Of a DNA stretch of 64,000 nucleotides, positions 35,855-44,937 are shown piece after piece. Made by a program: the position numbers and the translations under genes. The stretch comes from Chloroflexota bacterium (GTDB lineage: Bacteria; Chloroflexota; Anaerolineae; Aggregatilineales; UBA2796). Position 1 is the first letter of the stretch, and the number at the start of each line of letters is the position of its first letter. The stretch is from contig JAJPHV010000017.1 of NCBI GenBank assembly GCA_021325095.1, positions 1 through 64,000 on the forward strand, read 5' to 3'. A model generated the notes under the pieces. The model was not told where the DNA came from, made no database searches, and saw only the letters and a program-made list of their open reading frames with translations.

Positions 35855-36834
35855 TACAGCACCTCTCTCACCGCCTGAACGACCTTCTGTGTGTCGGGCA
35901 GGGCCATCAGTTCAATATCCCTCGCATACGGCAAAGGCACGTCCATCGCACTGACTCGTTTGACGGGCGCATCCATGTAATCGAACATGTGCTCCTGGAT
36001 TTGCGCCGCGATCTCGCTGCCGACGCTGAAGTGCGGCAGGCATTCTTCAACCACGACGCAGCGGTTGGTCTTCTTGAAGCTCTCGAACACAATGTCCAGG
36101 TCGAGCGGGCGCAGCCAGCGCAGATCGACAATCTCGCACTCGATGCCGTCTTTCGCCAGGATGTCCGCTGCTTCCATTGACCATTCCAGTCCGCGCGCGA
36201 AGGTCACAATCGTCACATCGCGGCCCTTGCGCTTGAGGTCGCTCTTGCCGATGGGCAGCAAAAAATCCGGATCATCAGGAACGACACCCGGCTTGGAATA
36301 GAGCGCGATGCTTTCGGTGAATAGCACCGGGTTTTCATCGCGGATGGCGGCCTTCAACATGCCTTTCGCGTCGTAGGGCGTGCCCGGGCAGGCCACATAC
36401 AGGCCCGGAAAATGTGCAAAAACCGGCTCCGGGCTGTGGGAATGGGTGGCCGTCGCCTGGTTGCCCCAGCCCGTCGCCGTGCGGATGACCAGCGGCGCTT
36501 TGAACTGGCCGTTGAACATGTAATGCACTTTGGCCGCGAGGTTGACGATGGCATCCATCGCCAGGAAGGCGAAATTGATAGTCATGATCTCGGCCACTGG
36601 CCGCAGCCCGGCCATCGCCGCCCCAACCGCTGCTCCGGCGATCACCATCTCGCTGATAGGCGTATCACGCACGCGGCGCTCGCCGAATTCTTCGAGGAAG
36701 CCGCGCGTCACCTTGTGCGTGCCATCCCAACGCCCGACTTCCTCACCCATCACGAAAACGCGGTCATCGCGTACCATTTCTTCATGCAAGGCCGAACGCA
36801 GTGCCTCGCGCATCGATGTGTTTCTGTCAGCCAT
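35854..36834 (-). CDS. pdhB: Pyruvate (2-oxo acid) dehydrogenase E1, beta subunit
   Basis: The 326-residue beta subunit completes the thiamine-diphosphate site of E1. Visible marks are MREALRSALHEEMVRDDRVF, MGEEVGRWDGTHKVTRGF with the Glu that activates the cofactor, the core GAAVGAAMAGLRPVAEIM, ATGWGNQATATHSHSPE (His loop), and VDLRWLRPLDLDIVFESFKK from the transketolase C-terminal domain. Length and order are standard. It follows the alpha-subunit gene after nine bases and overlaps the E2 gene, so the three are one operon read leftward. Confidence 0.94.
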   Translation of the reverse strand: MADRNTSMREALRSALHEEMVRDDRVFVMGEEVGRWDGTHKVTRGFLEEFGERRVRDTPISEMVIAGAAVGAAMAGLRPVAEIMTINFAFLAMDAIVNLAAKVHYMFNGQFKAPLVIRTATGWGNQATATHSHSPEPVFAHFPGLYVACPGTPYDAKGMLKAAIRDENPVLFTESIALYSKPGVVPDDPDFLLPIGKSDLKRKGRDVTIVTFARGLEWSMEAADILAKDGIECEIVDLRWLRPLDLDIVFESFKKTNRCVVVEECLPHFSVGSEIAAQIQEHMFDYMDAPVKRVSAMDVPLPYARDIELMALPDTQKVVQAVREVL

Positions 36835-36843
36835 CTTGTCCCC

Positions 36844-37809
36844 TCAGGCGTACACGTTGCGAACCAGATCCTCCGCGATGGGGTCTGGGCTTTCTTCGGC
36901 AAACTGAACCGCTTCATTCACCGTCATCACGGCTCTTTTGTCCAGGTTGTCCAGTTCCGCACCAATGTCGCCGTACTGGTCGCACAGGTGATTACGCAGG
37001 ACAATGATCGGGTCCATTTCCTTGTACTTCTTCATTTCCTCAACGCGCGTCTGGTAAATTCTATCGGAGACGCCGTGACCCTCGTAGCGATACGTGAGGC
37101 ACTCCATCAGGATCGGGCCGTTCTTGCGGGCATAATCCACGGCCTCCACGCTGGCCTTGTATACGTCGATCACGTCCATGCCGTTGACGCGCGGCCCTTC
37201 TTTCATGCCGTAGGCAATTGCGCGCTTGACAAGTATGGGCTGGCCGCTGGCGATCTCGGTGCTGGTTCCCATGCCATACAGATTGTTCTCAATCAACCAC
37301 ACGACAGGCAAATCCCAGACGGCGCTCAGGTTTAGCGACTCGTGGAAATAGCCGTTATTGGTTGCACCATCGCCCAGGAAGCACAGGACGACATCGTCCT
37401 TGTTGTTGTATCTGGATTCCAGCGCAATGCCCGCCGCCAGCGGCAAATGTCCGGCTACAATCGCGTAGCCACCCCAGAAGTTCCGGCTGCGATCCGCCAG
37501 GTGCATCGATCCGCCCTTGCCACCGCTGACGCCCGTCGCCTTGCCAAACATTTCCGCCATAACGCGCTTCGGATCAACGCCGCGCGCAAGCGCAATACCG
37601 TGATCCCGGTAAGCCGTGATCACGTGATCGGAGGGGCGTAGCGCACGGATCGCGCCCACGCCAGTGGCTTCCTGCCCGCTGTACAGGTGCAGGTACACTC
37701 CTCCGATTTTACGCTGCGCGAACAGTTCTTTGCAGCGTTCTTCAAAGTGCCGGATCAGTACAATATCATAGTACATCTCCAGCAATTGATCCTTACTCAG
37801 CTCGGCCAT
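36844..37809 (-). CDS. pdhA: Pyruvate (2-oxo acid) dehydrogenase E1, alpha subunit
   Basis: The 321-residue subunit catalyses TPP-dependent decarboxylation of the 2-oxo acid and reductive acylation of lipoyl-E2. It carries the TPP motif GDGATNNGYFHESLNLSAVW followed by LIENN (GDG-x26-NN), the HLYSGQEATGVGAI and ITAYRDHG active-site segments, and GGKGGSMHLADRSRNFWGGY. The phosphorylation-loop Arg-rich segment is YRYEGHGVSD. The gene has a strong ribosome site (GGAAGGGG) and a predicted promoter with a palindrome overlapping the -35 element. It is the first gene of the three-gene operon; E3 must be elsewhere. Confidence 0.94.
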   Translation of the reverse strand: MAELSKDQLLEMYYDIVLIRHFEERCKELFAQRKIGGVYLHLYSGQEATGVGAIRALRPSDHVITAYRDHGIALARGVDPKRVMAEMFGKATGVSGGKGGSMHLADRSRNFWGGYAIVAGHLPLAAGIALESRYNNKDDVVLCFLGDGATNNGYFHESLNLSAVWDLPVVWLIENNLYGMGTSTEIASGQPILVKRAIAYGMKEGPRVNGMDVIDVYKASVEAVDYARKNGPILMECLTYRYEGHGVSDRIYQTRVEEMKKYKEMDPIIVLRNHLCDQYGDIGAELDNLDKRAVMTVNEAVQFAEESPDPIAEDLVRNVYA

Positions 37810-37933
37810 CCGGCACCCCTTCCAAAGTAGAAACCGTACAACTGATGAAGAAGCAGCACCCTTGTTCCTGCTGGATGCTGTGAAGTTCGCTGCACGCGGT
37901 TACAAACTGCATTTCTGCCGCCAGACAGCGCAG

Positions 37934-37963
37934 ATAGTATCACACTATTTGCCGCAGCGGCAA
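37934..37963 (-). promoter_or_regulatory. Promoter and palindrome upstream of the dehydrogenase operon
   Basis: Minus-strand TTGCCG (37963-37958) and TACTAT (37939-37934) are 18 bases apart. The -35 element is one arm of the inverted repeat TTGCCG-CTG-CGGCAA (37949-37963), a plausible operator. The leader is about 118 bases. Confidence 0.5.
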
Positions 37964-38009
37964 GATAAATAATACGCACATTGGGTGCATTCAGGGTTGG
38001 GGGCGAGTT

Positions 38010-38389
38010 TTAGGCAGCCTCCCAGAGCCGGTCAAAAGAATGACCTAAGACCGCCGAGCGCAAGACCATCATGCGGTTGAGGGGGGAGACCAGCGCATTC
38101 CCGGCCCGGCTAACCGCTGCTTGAATGGCTTGACGCCACTTTCAACACTGCCCGCCCCCATCGGGAAGCCCGCCATCCGAAACCGGGCGTATTGCATCCG
38201 CCGGGCGTGTTCACGGAAGCAATCGGCATGGCGGACGAGATCATAGTGTTCGAATGGCTCGGTAAGCCGGTGAATCTCCCCTTTGAACAGAGGGCTTTGA
38301 GCATTTCTGCCCAGCCTTGAGCGGTGGTCGGGGCAGCGTGCCTGCGCGGCACACGGAAAGGAATTGTCTGCCCGCCGCCCAATTTTCAC
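38010..38389 (-). pseudogene. C-terminal fragment of a transposase
   Basis: The minus strand encodes QYARFRMAGFPMGAGSVESG then KQRLAGPGMRW, the (Y/F)P(I/M)GSG-VES...GMRW pattern found near the end of UPF0236/ISKra4-type transposases. After GMRWSP the frame shifts by one; the continuation NRMMVLRSAVLGHSFDRLWE ends at the TAA at 38012-38010. The 5' part is missing and no terminal repeats are seen. It is a dead remnant between the dehydrogenase operon and the Wzz-like genes. Confidence 0.6.
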
Positions 38390-38413
38390 TCAGCCCTCCA
38401 TCCTCAGCGCTCA

Positions 38414-39061
38414 TTACTCACTCAATGCGCCGAGAACGGGCAGTTGCAAATAGCGCTCTACGTCGTTCGGACGGCGCACGACATTTGATTCGAGATATTC
38501 CAGGATGAACACCGCCGCACCGCCGATCAGCACGCCGAGCAGCCCACCCGCCGCCACGTTGACCGTGGTGTTGGGCCGGAAGAGCGCATAGCGCGGCATA
38601 TCCAGCAGTTCGGCGTTGATCCGGTCTTCCAGGCGGAGCGGCTGGTTCTCCTGGTTGCGCCACTCGTAGAACTGCACGCCGTACTCCCTGGCGACCCGAT
38701 TCGCCACGTCGCCGTCGGCCATGTCCACGTCGATGTTGATGACCAGGTTGTTCAGGTCGGGCGTGACGCTGACGGCATCCAACAGTTGCCCCGGTGTCAT
38801 GTCCAGCTTCAGCGCGTTGATCACGTCCTGGGCGCGCAGTTCGGTGTGCAGCCGCGACGCCCAACTGTTCATCAACTGCCGGAGCGTCTGAGTCAGCCCG
38901 AAGTCGTTGCGCGCAGGCTTGATCAAGATCGTCTGCGTCGAGCGATAGACCTTCGGCTGGATTTTGCTCAGGGCGAAACCTGCGCCACCCGTCAAAATCA
39001 CAGCCAGCAGGATAATCCAGCCACGCCGGACAAGGATACGCAGGTAAGCGGTCAGGTTCAT
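38414..39061 (-). CDS. Wzz/chain-length-determinant-like membrane protein
   Basis: The 215-residue protein has one N-terminal membrane helix (GWIILLAVILTGGAGFALSK), an outer domain starting with the typical VYRSTQTILIKPARNDF, a helical middle, and a second membrane helix near the end (NVAAGGLLGVLIGGAAVFIL) followed by EYLESNVVRRPNDVERYL, which is a hallmark of polysaccharide co-polymerases that set chain length. It lacks a tyrosine-kinase domain. The upstream -10-like TATAAT (39096-39091) may be its own promoter. It sits near a second Wzz-like gene and an unknown protein, suggesting a surface or capsular glycan locus whose synthetic genes lie elsewhere. Confidence 0.78.
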   Translation of the reverse strand: MNLTAYLRILVRRGWIILLAVILTGGAGFALSKIQPKVYRSTQTILIKPARNDFGLTQTLRQLMNSWASRLHTELRAQDVINALKLDMTPGQLLDAVSVTPDLNNLVINIDVDMADGDVANRVAREYGVQFYEWRNQENQPLRLEDRINAELLDMPRYALFRPNTTVNVAAGGLLGVLIGGAAVFILEYLESNVVRRPNDVERYLQLPVLGALSE

Positions 39062-39146
39062 GGCGATTGTGGCCCTCCAAAGCGAGCGGGATTATAGCAG
39101 ACCCGCCCTCGTATGCCATAGGCGCTTGCTCGACGGCTGGCTCTAT

Positions 39147-39800
39147 TCATTTTGGGGGACATCTTCCCGCTGTGAAGCCCTTCCAGGCACTGATGGGCCT
39201 GTCCTGTATCTGAGATTCAGCACTGTGTATCCATATGTGATCCACCGTTATATAGGGTCTGAAGCGCACGGTATAATGATCTTGAGCCAGACTGGAGGGC
39301 GATGGGTCAAGGCGGATTCGGATGTTGCCTTTGAAGCCCGCCTCGCCCAGACGCCATTGGCCCATCTCGTCAAGTCTGATACAACCCACCGCACCCAGCG
39401 GCTCGCCAAAGGCCATGAGCATCTCGCCCAGAGAGATGCCGCGCAGATTATCAAACATGATCTCGTTTACCGTATCCGCTGCGTGCGGCGAGTCGTCGCG
39501 CGTTGCATTATGCAGCACGCAGCCAATGAAGTAGCTGGAAGGGGCACTCCAACATAGCGACAAGGCTCCTCGCCGGAAATCGAGCAAAGTATTGTCCAGC
39601 CGGAGCAGTCTTTCAGCTTCTTCAAGGGTCGTCTTGCCGGGGCAGATGTTATGCCAGCAGGCCTGCTGATCCTGGCCGATCTCGACTTTGAGCCAGGCCG
39701 GGGGCGGTGTCTCGACCAGCTCACCGATCAAACGTGCTGCCGCCATGAACAGCACCAAAAGCGCGGTCAATGCCGCCGTTCGGGCCAGCAAGCGCCTCAT
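39147..39800 (-). CDS. Membrane-anchored protein of unknown function
   Basis: This 217-residue protein is not recognised. It has one N-terminal hydrophobic segment (TAALTALLVLFMAAARLIGE) and is otherwise polar and probably outside the membrane. Cysteine pairs (ACWHNICPG, and later SLCWSAP, GCVLHN, GCIRLD) may form disulfides, which fits an extracytoplasmic location. The pattern ...CPGKTTLEEAERLL resembles the periplasmic repeat of small outer proteins in related genomes. Its ATG overlaps the stop of the upstream Wzz-like gene by four bases (ATGA), so translation is coupled and a role in the same process is likely. Confidence 0.55.
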   Translation of the reverse strand: MRRLLARTAALTALLVLFMAAARLIGELVETPPPAWLKVEIGQDQQACWHNICPGKTTLEEAERLLRLDNTLLDFRRGALSLCWSAPSSYFIGCVLHNATRDDSPHAADTVNEIMFDNLRGISLGEMLMAFGEPLGAVGCIRLDEMGQWRLGEAGFKGNIRIRLDPSPSSLAQDHYTVRFRPYITVDHIWIHSAESQIQDRPISAWKGFTAGRCPPK

Positions 39801-40489
39801 CGCCCCGGTATCTCCACGAGCACACTCAACCCCAACACTTCCACATCGCCCCGATCCCGGATCGTCGGGTCGAGGTACTCCGCCAGGAAGGCCAGCGCCA
39901 GCCCCGCCACCAGCCCGATCAGCACGCGGAAGAGCGGCCCCAGGCGCTGCGTGATCGGCGCGGAAAGGGGCGCAACCGTGATCGTATCCAGCGGCGTGAT
40001 CTCAGCTTTCTGCGCGCCAAACTGCGGGAAGTACACCTGGTTCTTCTCGCGCAGCACATCTATGGCCGCCTGCGCGATCAGCTTGAGATCGTCGGGGTTG
40101 GGCCAGTACAGGTAAAGCGTCATGATGCTGCGCGCGCTGTCCGAACGCAGTCCGGCAGTGCGAATGTCGCCCGCGCTGATCGGTTTGCCCTGTGCGGCCA
40201 GCCTGGTGGAAATTTCCTGCGCAAATGAATCCGTGCCCATCCAGGTGGCGAGGTTGTTGACGGCGTACTCCGAGGCCAGCCAGGGAATGTAGCTCTGATC
40301 CTGGAAGTTCTGTGCCTTGTCGGCGGTGGGAACCTGGCTGGCGGTGAAGTGGATCGTCGTCGTGTAGGTGACAGGCGGCGAGATCACCGTTCGCAGCGTT
40401 GGCAGTGTCAGGATCAACGCGACCACAGCCGGGATCAGCACCAGCCACCAGCGCCGCCGCACCACTGCCCAGAGTTGTCTAAGTTCCAT
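39797..40489 (-). CDS. Wzz/chain-length-determinant-like membrane protein
   Basis: The ATG at 40489 gives 230 residues starting MELRQLWAVVRRRWWLVLIP, with a first membrane helix (VLIPAVVALILTLPTLRTVI), an outer helical domain (PVTYTTTIHFTASQVPTADK) and a second membrane helix (RVLIGLVAGLALAFLAEYLD), followed by PTIRDRGDVEVLGLSVLVEI, as in Wzz proteins where this segment faces the cytoplasm. There is no kinase domain. Together with the gene at 38414-39061 it makes a pair of co-polymerases of similar shape, which could form hetero-oligomers or serve two polymers. The start-proximal region is divergent from the receiver-GAF gene at 40683. Confidence 0.75.
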   Translation of the reverse strand: MELRQLWAVVRRRWWLVLIPAVVALILTLPTLRTVISPPVTYTTTIHFTASQVPTADKAQNFQDQSYIPWLASEYAVNNLATWMGTDSFAQEISTRLAAQGKPISAGDIRTAGLRSDSARSIMTLYLYWPNPDDLKLIAQAAIDVLREKNQVYFPQFGAQKAEITPLDTITVAPLSAPITQRLGPLFRVLIGLVAGLALAFLAEYLDPTIRDRGDVEVLGLSVLVEIPGR

Positions 40490-40682
40490 GTGGCACTCCG
40501 TAGGGTTCGTCCAGCATGAAAATAGCATCTCGACCCAGAATGCACAACCTGTACCTGAGCTACGCTATCCCGTCGTCCGATCCGGACGACGCGGGCGGAG
40601 TACCAACGGTTGTTGCTAACTACACTTAATCGGCGTAAACTTTTCACAAAATTACTCCACAAAATGGCTGAGTGTCCAGTCT

Positions 40683-41864
40683 ATGCCCAATCAGGCTGAC
40701 AGAGTGTTGATCGTTGACGATGATCCAGAGGTGCGGAGTCTGCTCCGGGAGCAGGTGCTAAACTCGCCGCGCTTCGAGGTGCTCGAGGCGAAGGATGGCC
40801 CGGACGGGCTTCAACAGGTCAGAACACACAACCCCGACCTGATTATCCTCGATCTGGTCATGCCGGGCCTGAGCGGCACGGACTTTCTGGTCGCCTTGAA
40901 GGCGCAGGGCTACAGCGGCCCGATCATCGTCCAGACCAAGCGCGGCAACGAAGGCGCAGCCATCGACAGCTTCCGGCTCGGCGCGACGGATTATTTCACC
41001 AAACCGCTGCGCGAGGCCGAAGTCTTGCAAGTTATCGAACGTGGGTTGGAAGAAGTTCGCCTCCGCCGCGAACGCAGGGAGCTTTTGGAGCGCTTGCAGC
41101 AAACCAACAAGCAGTTGGAAGCGCGCATCCGCGACCTGACGACGCTCAACAGCGTGGGCAAAACCGTGACCAGCCTGTACGACCTGGAACAGCTGTTCGC
41201 ACGGGTGCTGGAGGCGGCCATCTCGATTGCCGAGGCCGACCATGCCACACTGCTGCTGCGCGACGAGGACACCAATCGCTTGATCCTGCGCGCCGGTAAG
41301 AATATGACCCTGGTCATGCAGGAGAAACTTGGCATGGCGGTCAAGGACGAGATCGCCGACCTCGTTATGATTTCCGGCGAAGCGACCATGTTTTCCGGCG
41401 ACGGGCTGAAACACTTCCGCAGCAGCACCGACCTGCTGGCAACGATCTATGCGCCGCTCATGATCCAGGGCAAAGCCATCGGCGTCCTGACTGTCGGCAA
41501 CCACCGCAAGCGCCGCGCCTTTGACAGCAACGTGACGAGTCTGATCGACATCCTGGCCGGGTACGCTGCCATCGCTATCGTCAACGCACGGCTGTTTGCG
41601 GCGCTGGAACGCCGCGCTCATACCGTCGAAGCGGCCTACGAAGCGCTCAAGGCCCGTGAAGCCAGTCGAGATCGGGCGCTGGCCGGGCTGATGAGTCTGC
41701 GCCAGCCGCTTGAAGCGCTCAAAGCGGACATTAAACGGCTTGTCCGCGACTCCGGCGCGCTGCCTGGCAAACTGGCCGAACCACTCGGCGCACTCAGCAA
41801 GAAGGTCAGCGACCTGCTCGAATCAGTGGATGAATTGAGCCGCCGCGAAGGCCACAAATCGTAA
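40683..41864 (+). CDS. Receiver-GAF signalling protein with degenerate histidine-kinase dimer domain
   Basis: Residues 1-120 are a receiver domain (acidic pocket VDDDPE, phospho-accepting Asp57 in LIILDLVMP, Lys107 in FTKPL). A coiled coil (RRERRELLERLQQTNKQLEA) leads into a GAF domain (about 150-310, with the typical ATLLLRDEDTNRLIL and PLMIQGKAIGVLTV). The last 66 residues align with the dimerisation helix of the kinase encoded next (LMSLRQPLEALKADI against [13 protein letters not shown]) but lack the His, and no ATPase domain follows. So it cannot autophosphorylate. It probably binds the adjacent kinase as a partner or decoy. The two genes are 38 bases apart in one direction and share the receiver-coil-GAF plan. 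Confidence 0.83.
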   Translation: MPNQADRVLIVDDDPEVRSLLREQVLNSPRFEVLEAKDGPDGLQQVRTHNPDLIILDLVMPGLSGTDFLVALKAQGYSGPIIVQTKRGNEGAAIDSFRLGATDYFTKPLREAEVLQVIERGLEEVRLRRERRELLERLQQTNKQLEARIRDLTTLNSVGKTVTSLYDLEQLFARVLEAAISIAEADHATLLLRDEDTNRLILRAGKNMTLVMQEKLGMAVKDEIADLVMISGEATMFSGDGLKHFRSSTDLLATIYAPLMIQGKAIGVLTVGNHRKRRAFDSNVTSLIDILAGYAAIAIVNARLFAALERRAHTVEAAYEALKAREASRDRALAGLMSLRQPLEALKADIKRLVRDSGALPGKLAEPLGALSKKVSDLLESVDELSRREGHKS

Positions 41865-41902
41865 GCCCATTGCATGAGACCATAGAGCGGGGACAGTAAA
41901 CC

Positions 41903-43927
41903 GTGCCTAGCGAACGCATTCTCGTTGTCGATGATTCTGCCGATGTCCGCGAATTCCTGGCACATACTGTGCTGGCGAACGAGGGCTACGATGTCCTGAC
42001 AGCCGCACATGGCAGGGAAGGCTTGATTCTGGCCCAGGATTTGCTCCCGGACTTGATCATTGCCGACTACCTGATGCCCGAGATGACCGGCCTGGACATG
42101 CTGGAATCGCTCAAGCAAACGGGTGTCGATACACCCATGATCCTGATCACTGCCGAAGGATCGGAGCAGCTTGCGGTGCGTGCCATGCGTATGGGCGTGT
42201 ACGACTACCTGATCAAGCCCTTCGAGCCGGATGCGCTGCTGGCAGCGGTGCGCAGCGTACTCAATCGTTACTGGACGAACCAGATCAAGCAGCGCATCCC
42301 GGAGCATTTGCTGGAAGCCAACCGCAAACTTGACGCCCGCATCCGGGAACTGGCGGCGCTGGTCAGTATCGGCCAGAGCGTCACGTCCATGCTGGACATT
42401 CAGCAGGTGCTCAACCACGTCGTTGATGCGGCGGTTTCGGTCACCGGCTGCGAAGAAGGCAGCCTGCTGCTAGTCGATCAATCGACCGGCGATCTCTATA
42501 TGCGCGCGGCCCGTAACTTCGACCAGAAAACCGTCCATACGCTGCGTCTGCCCGTCACGGACAGCCTGGCCGGGCAGGTCGTTCGCACCGGGCAGCCCAT
42601 CATTCTGAGCGGCGAAGAACTGATCAAGATTAAGACCCAATACCTGGTGAAGTCGCTCATCTACGTGCCCCTGCGCGCCAAGAACCAGGTCATCGGTGTG
42701 TTGAGCGTGGACAACCGCTTTACCCCACGCGTGACCGACGCCCACGACGTGCAGATACTCTCCGTGCTGGCTGACTTCGCCGCCACCGCCATCGAGAACG
42801 CGCGCCTGTATGCCGAAACGATCCAGGAGCGCAATACGCTGGATGCCATCCTGCGCGATACGGAAGACCGGATCATCGTGGTGGACGCAAACGACAACGT
42901 GCTGTTCTGCAACCCCACCGCCCGCCGCACCTTCAACGTCACGATGGCTCATTTCATCGGCAAGCCGCTTAAAGAGGTGATCACCCATCCTGAAGTGCTG
43001 GCGTTGTTCTCCAAAGAGGCACTGGTTGGGCGGGGCCGTCACAGCGAGATCACGCTGGACGGCGGCGAAAAAGTCCTCAACGCACAGTTGACCATCATCG
43101 AGGGCGTGGGTCGCTGTGCCGTCATGCAGGACATCACGCACCTGAAGGAGCTTGACAGGGCCAAGAGCGAATTCGTGGCGACAGTCTCGCACGACTTGCG
43201 CTCCCCCTTGACCTCGATCCTCGGCTACGTGGAATTGATCCAGCGCAGCGGGTCGCTCGACGAGCAGCAGAACAAATTTGCCGAAAACATCAAGACCAGC
43301 GTCAAGTCGATCACGGCGCTGATCACCGAGCTGCTGGAATTGGGCCGCATCGAGGCCGGTTTCGATGTAGACCTTGAGCAGACCAGGTTGGACGAGATCG
43401 CACGTGAGTCTATCGAAGGGCTGTCTCACCAACTCAATACCAAAGGTCACATACTCACCCTTGATATTGCGCCGGACATCCCACCGATCCTGGGCAATAA
43501 GCTCCGGTTGAAACAGTTGATGAACAATCTGGTCGGCAACGCCATCAAATACACGCTGCCCGGCGGCCAGATCAGCGTTAGCATCAAGCCCGACGGCCCG
43601 CTGGTCATCCTGCGAGTCAGTGACACCGGGGTCGGTATTCCGAAAGAAGATCAGCCCTACGTCTTCGACAAGTTCTACCGTTCCGAGAACGTGACCGGTG
43701 AATTTGAGGGAACGGGCCTGGGCCTGGCAATCGTCAAGAGCATCGTTGACCAGCACGAAGGGCGTATCTGGCTGGAGAGCAAAGAGGGCCAGGGCACGAC
43801 CTTCACCGTCGTCCTTCCGGTAGATCGGAAGGAACAGCCGCTGCCCGTCGTCCCGGCGGAAGCCAGTGTACCTCAACCCGTGTCTCCCGCCTCGAACTCC
43901 GACAAGGGGAACGGTTCAGCGCACTAG
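41903..43927 (+). CDS. Hybrid histidine kinase: receiver-GAF-PAS-HisKA-HATPase
   Basis: The 674-residue protein has, in order, a receiver (Asp55 in IIADYLMPE, Lys105 region LIKPF), coiled coil, GAF (about 155-305: [31 protein letters not shown]), PAS (310-412: [19 protein letters not shown]), HisKA with His430 ([19 protein letters not shown]), and the ATPase with N, G1, F and G2 boxes ([36 protein letters not shown]). The N-terminal receiver makes it a target of another kinase, perhaps in a relay. No membrane segment is present, so it is cytoplasmic. The GTG start at 41903 has GGGGA about ten bases upstream. It is followed closely by menA. Confidence 0.9.
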   Translation: MPSERILVVDDSADVREFLAHTVLANEGYDVLTAAHGREGLILAQDLLPDLIIADYLMPEMTGLDMLESLKQTGVDTPMILITAEGSEQLAVRAMRMGVYDYLIKPFEPDALLAAVRSVLNRYWTNQIKQRIPEHLLEANRKLDARIRELAALVSIGQSVTSMLDIQQVLNHVVDAAVSVTGCEEGSLLLVDQSTGDLYMRAARNFDQKTVHTLRLPVTDSLAGQVVRTGQPIILSGEELIKIKTQYLVKSLIYVPLRAKNQVIGVLSVDNRFTPRVTDAHDVQILSVLADFAATAIENARLYAETIQERNTLDAILRDTEDRIIVVDANDNVLFCNPTARRTFNVTMAHFIGKPLKEVITHPEVLALFSKEALVGRGRHSEITLDGGEKVLNAQLTIIEGVGRCAVMQDITHLKELDRAKSEFVATVSHDLRSPLTSILGYVELIQRSGSLDEQQNKFAENIKTSVKSITALITELLELGRIEAGFDVDLEQTRLDEIARESIEGLSHQLNTKGHILTLDIAPDIPPILGNKLRLKQLMNNLVGNAIKYTLPGGQISVSIKPDGPLVILRVSDTGVGIPKEDQPYVFDKFYRSENVTGEFEGTGLGLAIVKSIVDQHEGRIWLESKEGQGTTFTVVLPVDRKEQPLPVVPAEASVPQPVSPASNSDKGNGSAH

Positions 43928-43947
43928 CCCCGAAGAAAGCGAAGAGG

Positions 43948-44895
43948 ATGCGTTCGCCTGTACAGCGCGAGTTAACCACCACCGCCAGAGCCTGGTATCT
44001 GGCGGCACGTCCGCGCAGCCTGACTGCAACCTATGCCCCGCTGCTGCTGGCAGCGGCGATCACGCTGGACGACGGCGTTTTTGACCTGCCGCGCTTCGCG
44101 CTGGCGTTGCTCGGCGCGCTGCTGCTGCAAATCGCAGCCAATCTGGTCAATGAATACGTCGATTTCACGCGCGGCACAGACACGCACAAGGTCGACGGGA
44201 TGGGCATGGTGCTATCCCGCTCGCAGCTTGCGCCGCGCCACGTGTTGATCGGGGCCATTGTAACGGTTGTCGGCGGCGCACTGATCGGGCTGCTGCTGGT
44301 GGCCTACAGCGGCCCTTTACTACTGTGGATCGGGCTTGGCGGCGTACTGGTGGTGATCACCTACACGGCAGGGCCGCTGCCGCTGGCTTATCTGGGCCTG
44401 GGTGAGATCGCGGTTTTCATCTTCATGGGGCCGCTGATGGTGCTGGGCACATATTACGCGGTTTCCGGAGGGAAGGTCAACGACGCGGCGCTGGCGGCGG
44501 GCCTGCCCATCGCGTTCACTGTCGCTGCCATTCTGCACGCCAACAACATGCGCGACCTGGAAGCGGATCGTCGGGCCAACAAGCGAACGCTGGCAGTGCG
44601 CTTTGGCGAACGCGGTGCGCGGCGCGAGTATGCCGTGCTGCTTTATGCGCCCTACGTCGTGACGGTGGTGCTCGTCGTGCTGCGGCTGATGCCCTGGCCG
44701 ACCCTGATCGTCCTCCTGACGCTGCCGCAGGCTATTGGCCTGGTGCAGCAGGCCATGCGTACCACTAACCCCCAGGTCTTGCACCGCTTGCAGGGCATGA
44801 CGGCGCAATTTCACCTGCGGGTCGGCCTGATGCTTACGGCTGGCTGGCTGCTGTATGCCCTGTTCCGGCTGTGGGCGCAAATCCTGTCTATCTGA
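43948..44895 (+). CDS. menA: 1,4-dihydroxy-2-naphthoate polyprenyltransferase
   Basis: MenA attaches the polyprenyl chain to DHNA, giving demethylmenaquinone in the membrane. The 315-residue UbiA-family protein shows the two Asp-rich metal/diphosphate motifs, NLVNEYVDFTRGTD near residue 72 and NNMRDLEADRRANKRTLAVR near 206, about eight to nine membrane helices, and the N-terminal ARPRSLTATYAPLLLA. It indicates menaquinone-based respiration. The other men genes are not in the window. The start is 21 bases after the kinase gene stop, so it may be read from the same transcript. Confidence 0.92.
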   Translation: MRSPVQRELTTTARAWYLAARPRSLTATYAPLLLAAAITLDDGVFDLPRFALALLGALLLQIAANLVNEYVDFTRGTDTHKVDGMGMVLSRSQLAPRHVLIGAIVTVVGGALIGLLLVAYSGPLLLWIGLGGVLVVITYTAGPLPLAYLGLGEIAVFIFMGPLMVLGTYYAVSGGKVNDAALAAGLPIAFTVAAILHANNMRDLEADRRANKRTLAVRFGERGARREYAVLLYAPYVVTVVLVVLRLMPWPTLIVLLTLPQAIGLVQQAMRTTNPQVLHRLQGMTAQFHLRVGLMLTAGWLLYALFRLWAQILSI

Positions 44896-44937
44896 GCAAG
44901 GCATCCTGACGCCAGGCCGTCATTCGCGGCTACCGGT

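Noticed and set aside
34565-37809. Lipoamide dehydrogenase (E3) next to the dehydrogenase operon
   Set aside because: Neither flank encodes a FAD disulfide oxidoreductase; the neighbours are an SRPBCC protein and a transposase remnant.
42470-43876. Minus-strand open frame of 468 codons
   Set aside because: Antisense to the histidine kinase; no recognisable domain.
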